A DNA stretch of 27,467 nt from JBBIII01 sp037446575 (GTDB lineage: Bacteria; Bacteroidota; Ignavibacteria; UBA10030): the NCBI GenBank assembly GCA_037446575.1, contig JBBIII010000027.1:1-27467 (forward strand). The letters are read 5' to 3'. This document shows positions 20,201-26,997 of the stretch, piece after piece. The translations under genes were made by a program, and so were the position numbers. Positions within the stretch are counted from its first letter, which is position 1, and every line of letters starts with the position of its first letter. The notes under the pieces are model-generated. The model saw only the letters and a list, made by a program, of their open reading frames with translations. It had not been told where the DNA came from and made no database searches.

Positions 20201-21126
20201 TGTTTGCCAAGCACTTCTTCTTTCTTATAACCAAAAGTTGCTTCCGCGGCTTGATTGAATTCGATTATTTTTCTATCTAAATCGACGGCAATTACCATAT
20301 CCATAGAACTATCTATAATAGATTGTGCGTATTCTTGTGAAGTTTTAAGAGCTTCCTGTACACGTTTCCGCTCGGATACATCTTGGAAAACAAGAACAAC
20401 GCCTACAATATTTCCAAGTTCATCTTTTATAGGTGAAGCGCTTTCATCAATAGGTATTTCTTTGCCATCGCGAGAAATAAGTGTGGCATGCGCTTTCAAT
20501 ACTGCCGTTATTTTATTCTTAAGTATTTTATCAACTGGATTTGAAAAATTAGGTTTTGCAAGTTGCTCCGTAGTTCTGAAAACTTTTAGCAATTCTTCGC
20601 CAAGAACTTCACTCATTTTCCAACCGGTTAAATTCTCAGCGGCTGTATTCATGAATTTAATTATTCCCGTTTTATCTGTCGCAATTACCGCTTCTCCAAT
20701 GCTCCTTAGTGTAGTCCCATACCACGTTTCATTTTCTTTGAATCTTCTTTCTAACTCTCTTCTATAAAAAGCCATTTCGATAGTTGTATGCAATTCTCGT
20801 TCTTCAAAAGGTTTAAGTATGTATCCGAATGGTTCTGTTTTGCTTGCTCTTTTTAGCGTATCATTATCTGCGTAAGCGCTTAAATAAATCACAGCAATTC
20901 CATATTGAAATCTAAAAACAGAAGCGGCTTCTATACCATCCATTTCACCTTTTAATCTTACATCCATTAAAACCAAATCAGGAAGATTTGAATTAGCCAT
21001 CTTAATTGCTTCTTCGGCAGTAAGTGCAATGCCTATTACATCATAACCCAGATTTATTAAACGCTTTTGAAGATCTTTTGCTACAATACTTTCATCTTCA
21101 ACTATTAAAATTTTGGGATTTGCCAT
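17218..21126 (-). CDS. Receiver protein with eight PAS and one GAF domains, no output domain
   Basis: A 1302-residue cytoplasmic signalling protein. A complete receiver comes first (about 5-120: Asp11, phosphoacceptor Asp55 in LVLMDVRLKG, Lys105). Then come PAS domains at about 133-255, 265-375, 387-498, 511-624, 636-750, 761-893 and 905-1020, a GAF domain (1025-1180) and a last PAS (1190-1300) ending at the stop. Most PAS units close with the usual D-I/V-T linker. There is no HisKA, HATPase, GGDEF, EAL, phosphatase or DNA-binding domain. PAS 2 and PAS 3 are near copies (EYAQS, IIEFN, LGKHI, LYADP). The ATG overlaps the upstream kinase by 22 bp, so the receiver is probably phosphorylated by that kinase. 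The role may be to scaffold or integrate signals by binding partner kinases. Confidence 0.9.
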   Translation of the reverse strand: MANPKILIVEDESIVAKDLQKRLINLGYDVIGIALTAEEAIKMANSNLPDLVLMDVRLKGEMDGIEAASVFRFQYGIAVIYLSAYADNDTLKRASKTEPFGYILKPFEERELHTTIEMAFYRRELERRFKENETWYGTTLRSIGEAVIATDKTGIIKFMNTAAENLTGWKMSEVLGEELLKVFRTTEQLAKPNFSNPVDKILKNKITAVLKAHATLISRDGKEIPIDESASPIKDELGNIVGVVLVFQDVSERKRVQEALKTSQEYAQSIIDSSMDMVIAVDLDRKIIEFNQAAEATFGYKKEEVLGKHINLLYADPEAGAQVNKRVNEYGIEVTEVWNKRKNGETFPCLLSSAVLKNSRGEKIGFMGMSRDITTLKYAEEKLKSAEEYAQSTINCSLDMIIASDKNRNIIEFNNAAVETFGYKASEVLGKHISILYADPSEGNKVHKITIEEGRCVQEITNKRKNGELFQSLLSSSVLRNSNGEMIGVMGVSRDITEKKKSEQALRESEERYRTLVELSPDPIIVHVAGKVVFVNTAAVQIFAASSIEKLLGRPIMDFVHPDFRLIVKERVQKMLQGENIPRMEEKFVRLDGTLFEAEVAAMQFSWQGKKAIQVVLRDITERRKAEQAIRGSEAKYRTLIENVLDGVYQTTPDGEILTANPALARMLGYESETDMLLLNMERDLYVNSEERREYLKRLNKGQRIKNAEFKLKRKDGQTIAVLENAHVVRNKFDDILYYEGTITDVTELKSAQEALRISEEKFRAFIEHSNEAIWCFEPPSPMSINLSEERQIQYLMEKGSLTECNDTMARMYGLEKTEQLLGAKVKDFLFSSDPNYIEYLRLFIRSNYKIINAETHELDNTGRIKYFLNNMIGIVEGDKLIRVWGTKRDITLEKQADERLHESEENFRMLTETVGCAIFIYSSEKFCYVNPAAEQISGYTREELLNNEVVCFIHPDYKDMVREKVLARLSGDNKISRYEIKIITKSGEVRWLDITASTTRYNGKFAGLATAFDVTEQKRARMAEDIVYKIAEAQENIKSLDLLFKEAHKLIQEAMPAKNFYVALYDKDRNMISFPYFVDEIDKPDPQRKMGKGLTEYVIRSGKSLLCTPEVDSELRKKGEIELVGVESKIWLGVPIILADQVVGILAVQDYSDVNRYGFEHQRLLEFVSVQIAKAIERKRNYDKLKVYEENYRELVENNPLPQFTADIDGRIIACNSAFQNIFGLNNYDDNITSKINILGKNEKIRNELKNKLKKKNILNNNIIKIETNQGKIISVIADLTVVKDEKGELVKITGVVFPKK

Positions 21127-22841
21127 TGGTTTTGAATTCCTTCTTTTTGATTTCTTTCTTTAAAAATTATTCTTACGCGTGTTCCCTTTTGATTTTCTAT
21201 CTCGATTTTCCCGCCTAATTGTTCGGATAACATATTAATTAATTCCCATCCCATTGGAACGGCGTTTGAAATCTCCATAACATTTTTATCCATGCCTATT
21301 CCATCATCCTGAACGCTTAGTTGAAGAGTTCGGTCATCGATATGTTTTAATCCAACATTTATTGAACCAGTTTTACCTTGTGGGAATGCATGCTTTAAGG
21401 AGTTTGCAACTAACTCGCCTACAATTAATCCGCAAGGTATTGCTGTGTCAATATCTAAAAGCATTCCATCTGTTTCTATGATGCATTCAATTTCTGCCAT
21501 TGTAGTTTTGTATGATTGAAAGAGCGTTGGCATAAGCGAACGCAGATATTCATCAAAGTCTATTCTTGTTAATTCGGGAGATTGATATAGTTTTTCATGC
21601 AACAACGCCATTGCTTTAACCCGATTCTGGCTTTGCTTAAACATTTCTTTATCGTATGGATCGCGTAAATAATCGGATTGAAGATTCAATAGACTTGAAA
21701 TAATTTGAAGATTATTTTTTACTCGATGATGAATTTCTTTTAATAGCACTTCTTTTTCTTTTACCGCTTCATGTATTTGCGTCTCTGCGCGCATTCTTTC
21801 CGAAATATCTATTATAGCGCCATTATAATAAAGAATTTTACCATCTGCCCCTCTTGTTACGCGCGAACTGTGTTGTACCCACACATAGGTTCCATCGTAT
21901 CGGCGAAGACAAACTTCGGTTTCTCTTTCGACCCCATAAGTTTCTACCATAGCTTGCCACTTTATGCGTTCTTGCGGATCGGCATAAAGACGCGAAGCAT
22001 TTGTGTCTAACAATGTTTTTCTATCCGGATAACCAAGAATTTGCACCATAGCATTATTGACCTTTAATAACATACCGTCGGGTTGACTGCGGAATAATCC
22101 AATTGGAATATCTTCATAAATCTGATAATAGCTTTCATCTATTCTGTCGCTATCTTTTTCGTCACTTCCTTTTTTTGAGAACAAGTTAATATTTATTATT
22201 GCGCTTGAGATTTTTTCACAAATCAACTTATAAAAATCAATTTCATCGTCAGCAAAACGATGGATATTTTTCGTGTGGTCAATTTGTAACACTCCGATGA
22301 TTTTATGCGATATTATTATCGGAGCGACAAAAGTAGATTTAATTTCTGCGTCATCCCTAAGATCAATAAAGTTAACAATCGACCAATCATTAACTATTAC
22401 AGGCGCTCTTTCTTTAAAACATTTTTCGGCAATAGGGCTTACATTTCTCTTTAGATTGAATAAATTGATATTAAGTCTGCCTAAATACGGTTGAGCGCCA
22501 TTAATTAGAGAATTTTGCTGTTCGTTATAAAGATAGATGCTCGCTAAATCCGCTTCCGTATATTTTGGAATTAATTCGCATGTCCGAATAATCATCGTGC
22601 GCATATCATAAGCAGACGAATATTCATTATGCAGATAATTAACAAGCTGCAAATATAAATTTTGCCGCTTACAAGTATTAATTAAATTTTGCTCTTCAAT
22701 ATGCAACTGCTGAAATGCGATTTCGATTGCTTCTTCAATCCTCTGTTTTATTATATTGTCTTTATCTGACGCAATAATTTGCATTACTTGAGTCTTTACA
22801 AATTGCGCCACATTATCAACGAAATTAAATTCCAACGCCAT
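21105..22841 (-). CDS. HisKA_2-type histidine kinase: GAF-PAS-HisKA_2-HATPase
   Basis: A 578-residue cytoplasmic kinase, first gene of the signalling cluster. After a helical N-terminus comes a GAF domain (about 75-222), a PAS domain (237-350, with the LYADP motif shared with its neighbour's PAS 2 and 3), the HisKA_2 dimerisation domain with EIHHRVKNNLQIISSLLNLQ (His371/His372) and an HATPase_c domain (NSLKHAF, DDGIGM). This kinase class usually signals to receivers encoded nearby; here the next gene, overlapping by 22 bp, starts with a receiver. No membrane segment is seen. A possible AGAGG Shine-Dalgarno site precedes the ATG, and a promoter candidate lies at 22897-22925. Confidence 0.93.
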   Translation of the reverse strand: MALEFNFVDNVAQFVKTQVMQIIASDKDNIIKQRIEEAIEIAFQQLHIEEQNLINTCKRQNLYLQLVNYLHNEYSSAYDMRTMIIRTCELIPKYTEADLASIYLYNEQQNSLINGAQPYLGRLNINLFNLKRNVSPIAEKCFKERAPVIVNDWSIVNFIDLRDDAEIKSTFVAPIIISHKIIGVLQIDHTKNIHRFADDEIDFYKLICEKISSAIININLFSKKGSDEKDSDRIDESYYQIYEDIPIGLFRSQPDGMLLKVNNAMVQILGYPDRKTLLDTNASRLYADPQERIKWQAMVETYGVERETEVCLRRYDGTYVWVQHSSRVTRGADGKILYYNGAIIDISERMRAETQIHEAVKEKEVLLKEIHHRVKNNLQIISSLLNLQSDYLRDPYDKEMFKQSQNRVKAMALLHEKLYQSPELTRIDFDEYLRSLMPTLFQSYKTTMAEIECIIETDGMLLDIDTAIPCGLIVGELVANSLKHAFPQGKTGSINVGLKHIDDRTLQLSVQDDGIGMDKNVMEISNAVPMGWELINMLSEQLGGKIEIENQKGTRVRIIFKERNQKEGIQNQWQIPKF

Positions 22842-22896
22842 TCAAATACCTCTCTAAACCTTCTGTTTTATTTCCCAAGCAATTCATCAACATAGA

Positions 22897-22925
22897 AATA
22901 TAGTTACCATCAATGGCAAAGGCAA
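22897..22925 (-). promoter_or_regulatory. Sigma-70-like promoter of the signalling cluster
   Basis: Minus-strand TTGCCT (22920-22925) and TATATT (22897-22902) with a 17-bp spacer. The predicted start near 22890 leaves a leader of about 49 nt before the HisKA_2 kinase. It is back to back with the lptF promoter candidate in a 123-bp divergent gap. Confidence 0.4.
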
Positions 22926-22929
22926 TATG

Positions 22930-22958
22930 TTGTAAAGTGTGTACATTCTCGTTATATT
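22930..22958 (+). promoter_or_regulatory. Sigma-70-like promoter of lptF-lptG
   Basis: Plus-strand TTGTAA (22930-22935) and TATATT (22953-22958) with a 17-bp spacer. The predicted start coincides with the lptF ATG at 22965, so the transcript would be leaderless, in line with the lack of a Shine-Dalgarno site there. In AT-rich DNA such matches arise by chance. Confidence 0.3.
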
Positions 22959-22964
22959 TTATGT

Positions 22965-24368
22965 ATGTTTATACTTTGGCGTCATATACTGCGCGTACAT
23001 ATAGGACCGTTTGTTTTTTCAGTAATTCTTTTGATGCTGATTTTTCTTCTCCAATTCTTAATGAAGTATTTAGATCAGCTTACAGGCAAAGGTTTAAGCG
23101 CATTAGTTATTGCAGAATTAATTTCTCTGAACCTTGCATGGATGCTTGTTTTAGCCGTGCCAATGGGCGTACTAGTTGCAACTCTAATGGCATTTGGAGG
23201 ATTAGCTTCAACCAATCAAATAACAGCAATGCGAGCCGCTGGAATCAGTATATACAGGATGCTTGCCCCTATAATTATCGCCTCAATAATTGTTTGCCTG
23301 TTGTTAATCAGTTTCAATAACGATATTTTGCCCGATGCCAACCATCGGACTAAAATTCTTACAAGCGACATTTCACGGAAAAAACCGACTTTAACGCTTG
23401 TTCCGGGTATGTTTGTTCAACTTTTACAAGGGCACAGTATTTTAGTCAGAAAAACATTTGAACATTCAAACGATCTCGAAGGCGTTACAATTGTAGATTA
23501 CTCTAAACCTATGATGACAGCAACAATAACGGCACATAGAGGAACAATTTCATTTTCGGCGGATTATCGTAAGTTAATAATGGATTTGTATGATGGTGAA
23601 ATTCATCAAGTCAACAACCAAATGAAAAATCAATATCGAATTATACGCTTTACAAAACACCGAATTGCAATGGAAGCGGAAGGATTTAATTTCCAGCGTT
23701 CGCGTGAAACCGACATTTCGCGCGGCGACCGTGAAATGGATGTACAAACTATGCTGGCTAAAATAGATAGCATCGGGGCTTTACAGCAAAATTTAGAAAG
23801 AAAATTTTTAGAGACTCTCGGGAAAAAAGGATTCGATATACTTGATATTGCAAAATCGGCGGCAGAACCATCTGAAATATATAATACAAATATTGCGAAC
23901 TTATCAACGGATGAAATATTTAAAGAGAAGCTGAGACATGATCCATCGTTGATGCAAAACATGCGCTCTCAACTTTTTATGATCAATATTTACGAACGCA
24001 GTATAAGACAATATTTAGTTGAAGTGCACAAAAAATTTTCGATTCCTTTCGCTTGTATTGTATTTGTTTTTGTTGGAGCGCCGCTTGGCATTATGTCGCG
24101 GCGAGGCACATTTGGCATGAGTGCAAGCTTGAGCTTAGGTTTTTTTGTGTTTTATTGGGCGTGTTTAAAAGGGGGAGAAAACCTTGCAGATCGCGGATTT
24201 ATAGATCCGTGGTTAGGAATGTGGGTCGCTAACATCGTTTTAGGATTTATGGGATTATACCTAACATATAGGACAGCAAAAGAAAATTTAACAATTAATT
24301 GGTCTGATTATAGCCGATTCATTCCTAAATCTTGGCGTTCAGAATTGCCAAAACAGGAGGGATCTTGA
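22965..24368 (+). CDS. lptF: LptF/LptG-family LPS-export permease with a large insertion
   Basis: Inner-membrane permease of the YjgP/YjgQ family, half of the LptB2FG transporter that lifts LPS out of the inner membrane towards LptC. Six membrane segments are visible (about 13-33, 58-80, 100-117, 358-376, 385-402, 417-435) around a periplasmic beta domain (125-245). FSIPFACIVFVFVGAPLGI and SRRGTFGMSASLSLG match the family. At 467 residues it is about 100 longer than usual; the excess is mainly a charged, helical stretch at about 255-340 between the beta domain and segment 4, plus a hydrophilic tail. Its stop overlaps the start of lptG. Which of the two is LptF and which LptG is assigned from order only. 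Confidence 0.9.
   Translation: MFILWRHILRVHIGPFVFSVILLMLIFLLQFLMKYLDQLTGKGLSALVIAELISLNLAWMLVLAVPMGVLVATLMAFGGLASTNQITAMRAAGISIYRMLAPIIIASIIVCLLLISFNNDILPDANHRTKILTSDISRKKPTLTLVPGMFVQLLQGHSILVRKTFEHSNDLEGVTIVDYSKPMMTATITAHRGTISFSADYRKLIMDLYDGEIHQVNNQMKNQYRIIRFTKHRIAMEAEGFNFQRSRETDISRGDREMDVQTMLAKIDSIGALQQNLERKFLETLGKKGFDILDIAKSAAEPSEIYNTNIANLSTDEIFKEKLRHDPSLMQNMRSQLFMINIYERSIRQYLVEVHKKFSIPFACIVFVFVGAPLGIMSRRGTFGMSASLSLGFFVFYWACLKGGENLADRGFIDPWLGMWVANIVLGFMGLYLTYRTAKENLTINWSDYSRFIPKSWRSELPKQEGS
24355..24360 (+). promoter_or_regulatory. Ribosome binding site deciding the lptG start
   Basis: A perfect AGGAGG inside the end of lptF, 4 nt before a TTG (24365-24367). It supports TTG as the lptG start over the in-frame ATG at 24332, which lies within lptF, has no such site, and would add 11 unconserved residues. 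Confidence 0.8.
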
Positions 24369-25471
24369 AAATTCTTGATCGATATATAATTCGCCAGTTT
24401 ACTCTCTCGTTTATTTTCAGCTTGCTTGCATTCATTTTTATTTTTGTAATTATCGATATGATGGAAAAACTGGACGACTTTATCGATGCGAATGTTCAGT
24501 CAAAAATAATAGCTGAATATTATATTTCATCTATACCCGAAATTATCAAATTAATGATTCCAGTCGCAGTGCTACTTGCGGCGTTGTTTGTTACGGGCAG
24601 ATTATCAAGCCAGAACGAATTAGCCGCAATCAAATCCAGCGGCGTAAGTTTATATCGCCTGATGATTCCTTTTCTAACAGTTACATTAATAATTTGTGCC
24701 ATATCAATTTATTTAAATGGATGGGCAGTCCCTTATGCCAACCAAAATAAATTTTACATCGAACGTACGCACTTAAATCGTATGTCATCAACATCTGCTG
24801 TAAGATATAACATTCTCTTTCAAGAAGGGAAAAGAAGAATTGTTTCAATAAACTATTACGATATCCAAGAAAAGAACGCACGACAGGTAAGCATCCAAGA
24901 TTTTGACGAATACGATATGACAATACTAAGGCGTAGGTTTGATGCATTTCAAATGCAATGGAAACAAACTAACGATGAATTAAAAAATAAAGGTTCTTGG
25001 ATTTTAATTAATGGAACGGTTCGTAATTTTAAAGACACAACTCAATCGCTTTTCAATTTTGATTCTCTGAAAATAGGGAAACTTGCATTAACGCCTGAAG
25101 ACATAGAAAAAAAACAAAGAACACCCGACGAGATGGATTATACAGATCTTAAAGAGTTTATTGAAAACCAGAAAAAAGCAGGGCAAGATGTCTCGCGATG
25201 GTTAGTAGAATATCATTTTAAACTTGCTTTTCCATTTGCAAGCATTATTATGATTTTATTTGGCGTTCCTTTTGCTACAAACAGACCTCGCACAGGAGCA
25301 GCGCTCGGATTTGGAATTGCTACTTCTGTAACTTTTATATATTTGGGTTTTATGAAAGCTAGTCAGGTTTTTGGTTATAATGGAGACCTCAATCCCCTAT
25401 TTACTGCGTGGCTTGCTAACCTAATCTTTTTCTTCGCTGGCATTGCAAATCTTATTAGAGTGCAGAAATAA
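24365..25471 (+). CDS. lptG: LptF/LptG-family LPS-export permease
   Basis: Second permease of the LptB2FG exporter, 368 residues from the TTG at 24365, the usual family length. The N-terminus then reads MKILDRYIIRQF, a typical start for these proteins. Six membrane segments are present (about 12-31, 60-78, 99-117, and three near the C-terminus after LVEYHFKLAFPFASIIMILFG), enclosing a periplasmic beta domain. GRLSSQNELAAIKSSGVSLYRL is the conserved cytoplasmic loop thought to contact the ATPase LptB. The start overlaps the lptF stop by 4 bp (TTGA), so the two are coupled. lptB and lptC are not in the window. The stop lies only 4 bp from the stop of a convergent small gene. Confidence 0.92.
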   Translation: MKILDRYIIRQFTLSFIFSLLAFIFIFVIIDMMEKLDDFIDANVQSKIIAEYYISSIPEIIKLMIPVAVLLAALFVTGRLSSQNELAAIKSSGVSLYRLMIPFLTVTLIICAISIYLNGWAVPYANQNKFYIERTHLNRMSSTSAVRYNILFQEGKRRIVSINYYDIQEKNARQVSIQDFDEYDMTILRRRFDAFQMQWKQTNDELKNKGSWILINGTVRNFKDTTQSLFNFDSLKIGKLALTPEDIEKKQRTPDEMDYTDLKEFIENQKKAGQDVSRWLVEYHFKLAFPFASIIMILFGVPFATNRPRTGAALGFGIATSVTFIYLGFMKASQVFGYNGDLNPLFTAWLANLIFFFAGIANLIRVQK

Positions 25472-25475
25472 CTCT

Positions 25476-25628
25476 TTAAGCGGCTTTAGTCATAACATCG
25501 TTATCATCATTCAGTGATTTTCCAGTTATCATTTCAATTTCTTCATCCCACTGATGGACAACTTTAAAGAAACGGATCAACATACCTAAGCCAATTAAAT
25601 AGCCAATAATTATTAATCCAATAATCAT
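25476..25628 (-). CDS. Small single-pass membrane protein, 50 residues
   Basis: A short frame read directly from the minus strand. It has an AAGGA site 7 nt before its ATG and an extended -10 promoter candidate about 55 bp upstream. Residues 2-20 form one hydrophobic, glycine-spaced helix (MIIGLIIIGYLIGLGMLIRF). A charged, probably cytoplasmic tail follows (FFKVVHQWDEEIEMITGKSL, then an acidic NDDND run). I do not recognise a family. It ends 4 bp from the convergent lptG stop, so lptG and this gene share almost no intergenic DNA. It is too short for most gene callers. Amino-acid pattern, ribosome site and promoter together make it a credible gene; its function is unknown. Confidence 0.65.
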   Translation of the reverse strand: MIIGLIIIGYLIGLGMLIRFFKVVHQWDEEIEMITGKSLNDDNDVMTKAA

Positions 25629-25681
25629 GATATTTCCTTTTATCCATTTATTAAAACACTATATATAATTATTGACCAAAT

Positions 25682-25690
25682 ATTATACCA
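25682..25690 (-). promoter_or_regulatory. Extended -10 promoter of the 50-residue membrane protein
   Basis: Minus-strand TGGTATAAT: a perfect TATAAT (25682-25687) preceded by the TGn extension. No good -35 box is seen, which extended -10 promoters tolerate. The predicted start near 25675 leaves a leader of about 47 nt. Confidence 0.45.
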
Positions 25691-25720
25691 GATTGTTCTA
25701 CTTTTATAGATTTTAGAAAT

Positions 25721-25743
25721 CATCAATTTTATTGAGGTTTTTT
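25721..25743 (+). terminator. Weak terminator-like hairpin downstream of lptG
   Basis: On the plus strand, arms 25721-25727 and 25731-25737 pair with one mismatch around a 3-nt loop, and six T residues follow. It is 250 bp beyond the lptG stop, past the convergent small gene, so it would make lptFG transcripts antisense to that gene. The stem is short and AT-rich. Confidence 0.3.
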
Positions 25744-25900
25744 ACAGCTTACATGAAAGCATTTGATGCAATCAAAATAAGTTTGGCGATTGAGTTACAT
25801 CATTTCTACAAATTTACAAGCCGGTATTATTATTCGGTAAGATACAACATCGATAGTCATCGGACTTTTTTTTAGATCTATTCGTTTTACTGGAACAGTC

Positions 25901-25914
25901 GAATTAGGAATTAG
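25901..25914. repeat. 7-bp tandem duplication containing a stop codon
   Basis: GAATTAG occurs twice in a row (25901-25907, 25908-25914), followed by a further GGAATT. The stop codon of the 25904-26308 response regulator falls inside the first unit. Removing one unit would bring the gene into frame with a further 34 open codons ending at 25795. Confidence 0.7.
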
Positions 25915-26308
25915 GGAATTTCCGTTTTTGATGTTTATGGAAGACTTGTTCTACTAAGATTGGCAATCTCACTATATCCATTTCACCCTTAATAAAATAT
26001 TCTAATGCTCCCCATTTAAACGCCTCTTCAAAAATTTCTTCATCTCCATAGGCGGTAATTAAAATTACAGGAATAGAAATTTTTTTTGAGTACATCCATT
26101 GAAGCACATTTATACCATTTATTCCTTCCATTTTATAGTCGAGGAGAACTGCATCAAATTTAATTTCACTTTCAAGTTTTTTAAACGCCTCTTCCCCCGA
26201 TGTTGCTATTTCAACAAAGTGGCCTCTATTTGTAATCGCTTTTTTAAGCATTAAGCAATACGTGTAATCGTCATCAGCAATTAAAATATGTAAAGAAGTG
26301 GTTGTCAT
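25904..26308 (-). CDS. Single-domain response regulator (CheY-like), copy 1
   Basis: A 134-residue stand-alone receiver with no output domain. Residues expected for phosphorylation are present: acidic Asp12/Asp13, phosphoacceptor Asp57 (AVLLDYKMEG), Thr85 (VILITAYGDEE) and Lys107. The lysine is followed by Gly (YFIKGE) instead of the usual Pro. It is a paralogue of the next two genes, sharing LLDYK, NVLQWMY and the KG variant. Such proteins act by binding a partner or as phosphate carriers in a relay. It has a 222-bp leader region upstream and no visible Shine-Dalgarno site. Its stop lies in a 7-bp tandem repeat, so its C-terminus may once have been longer. Confidence 0.92.
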   Translation of the reverse strand: MTTTSLHILIADDDYTYCLMLKKAITNRGHFVEIATSGEEAFKKLESEIKFDAVLLDYKMEGINGINVLQWMYSKKISIPVILITAYGDEEIFEEAFKWGALEYFIKGEMDIVRLPILVEQVFHKHQKRKFPNS

Positions 26309-26530
26309 ATTTTTTATTACTTAATTGTACAACTTACTAACGAGGAAAGCAACTTTACAAATTTACCATCACATCATACAAAGCTTGCCTATCATGTTAT
26401 TTGGATATTTGTTCTAACTTATCATTTATGAATACAATGTTTACTTTTATGCAAAACTAAATGAAAAGCTATTAAAATAATTATTATGAGGTCTCTAAAT
26501 ATTTAAATCAAAAAATACATTCAGATACTT

Positions 26531-26917
26531 TCATTTGCTTGAGTCTAACGCCCACTTTTTATATGTATCATATACCAATTTTGGTATTTCAGTAATTTCT
26601 GTAACTCCTTTGAGCAAATAATTTTGCGCTCTCCACTTCCAGGCTTCCAGTGCTACGTCTTCAGAACCAAAAGCTGTTATTAAAATAACCGGCAGTTGTA
26701 GTTTAGTATAACAAATCCATTTTAAAATATCGACTCCACTTACTTGGCCTAATTTGTAATCGAGCAGAACCAAATCGTACGCCTCCTTTTGTAAAATATT
26801 AACAGCATCTTCTCCCGAATAACAAACAGAGACATTATTGTTATTTGATAATACCTTTTTTAAAAGAGTGTTATATATTCGATCATCGTCTACTATTAAA
26901 ATTTTTAGCGATTGCAT
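26531..26917 (-). CDS. Single-domain response regulator (CheY-like), copy 2
   Basis: A 128-residue stand-alone receiver with phosphoacceptor Asp53 (LVLLDYKLGQVSG), acidic Asp10/Asp11/Asp12, the switch Thr in VILITAFGSED and Lys in NYLLKGVTEI. It is the most diverged of the three tandem copies: DILKWICY replaces NVLQWMY, and NYLLKG is preceded by WRAQ in place of WGA. There is no output domain and no clear ribosome site. It lies 80 bp after copy 3, which is compatible with one transcript, and 222 bp before copy 1. Confidence 0.92.
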   Translation of the reverse strand: MQSLKILIVDDDRIYNTLLKKVLSNNNNVSVCYSGEDAVNILQKEAYDLVLLDYKLGQVSGVDILKWICYTKLQLPVILITAFGSEDVALEAWKWRAQNYLLKGVTEITEIPKLVYDTYKKWALDSSK

Positions 26918-26997
26918 TGAAAAAGTGGGAATAGAAAAATTTTTGAGATGCTTAAGTTACATTATTTATGTAAAGAATTTACGCTATAGAAATTTTA

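Noticed and set aside
20255..20767. Long plus-strand frame (170 codons) antisense to the multi-PAS gene
   Set aside because: Similar antisense frames occur all along this gene, a by-product of its codon use; composition is Ser/Ile-rich and no family is recognisable.
22913..23320. Plus-strand open frame of 135 codons overlapping the start of lptF
   Set aside because: It is out of frame with the clear lptF coding sequence and rich in Cys, Ser and Asn with no domain pattern; it is a shadow of lptF.
24332..24364. ATG at 24332 as the lptG start
   Set aside because: It lies well inside lptF, has no ribosome site, and adds 11 residues that do not fit the family's N-terminus. TTG at 24365 with AGGAGG fits better.
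25753..25875. Plus-strand frame of 40 codons starting ATGAAAGCA
   Set aside because: No suitably spaced ribosome site, unusual composition, and it mirrors a more protein-like frame on the other strand.
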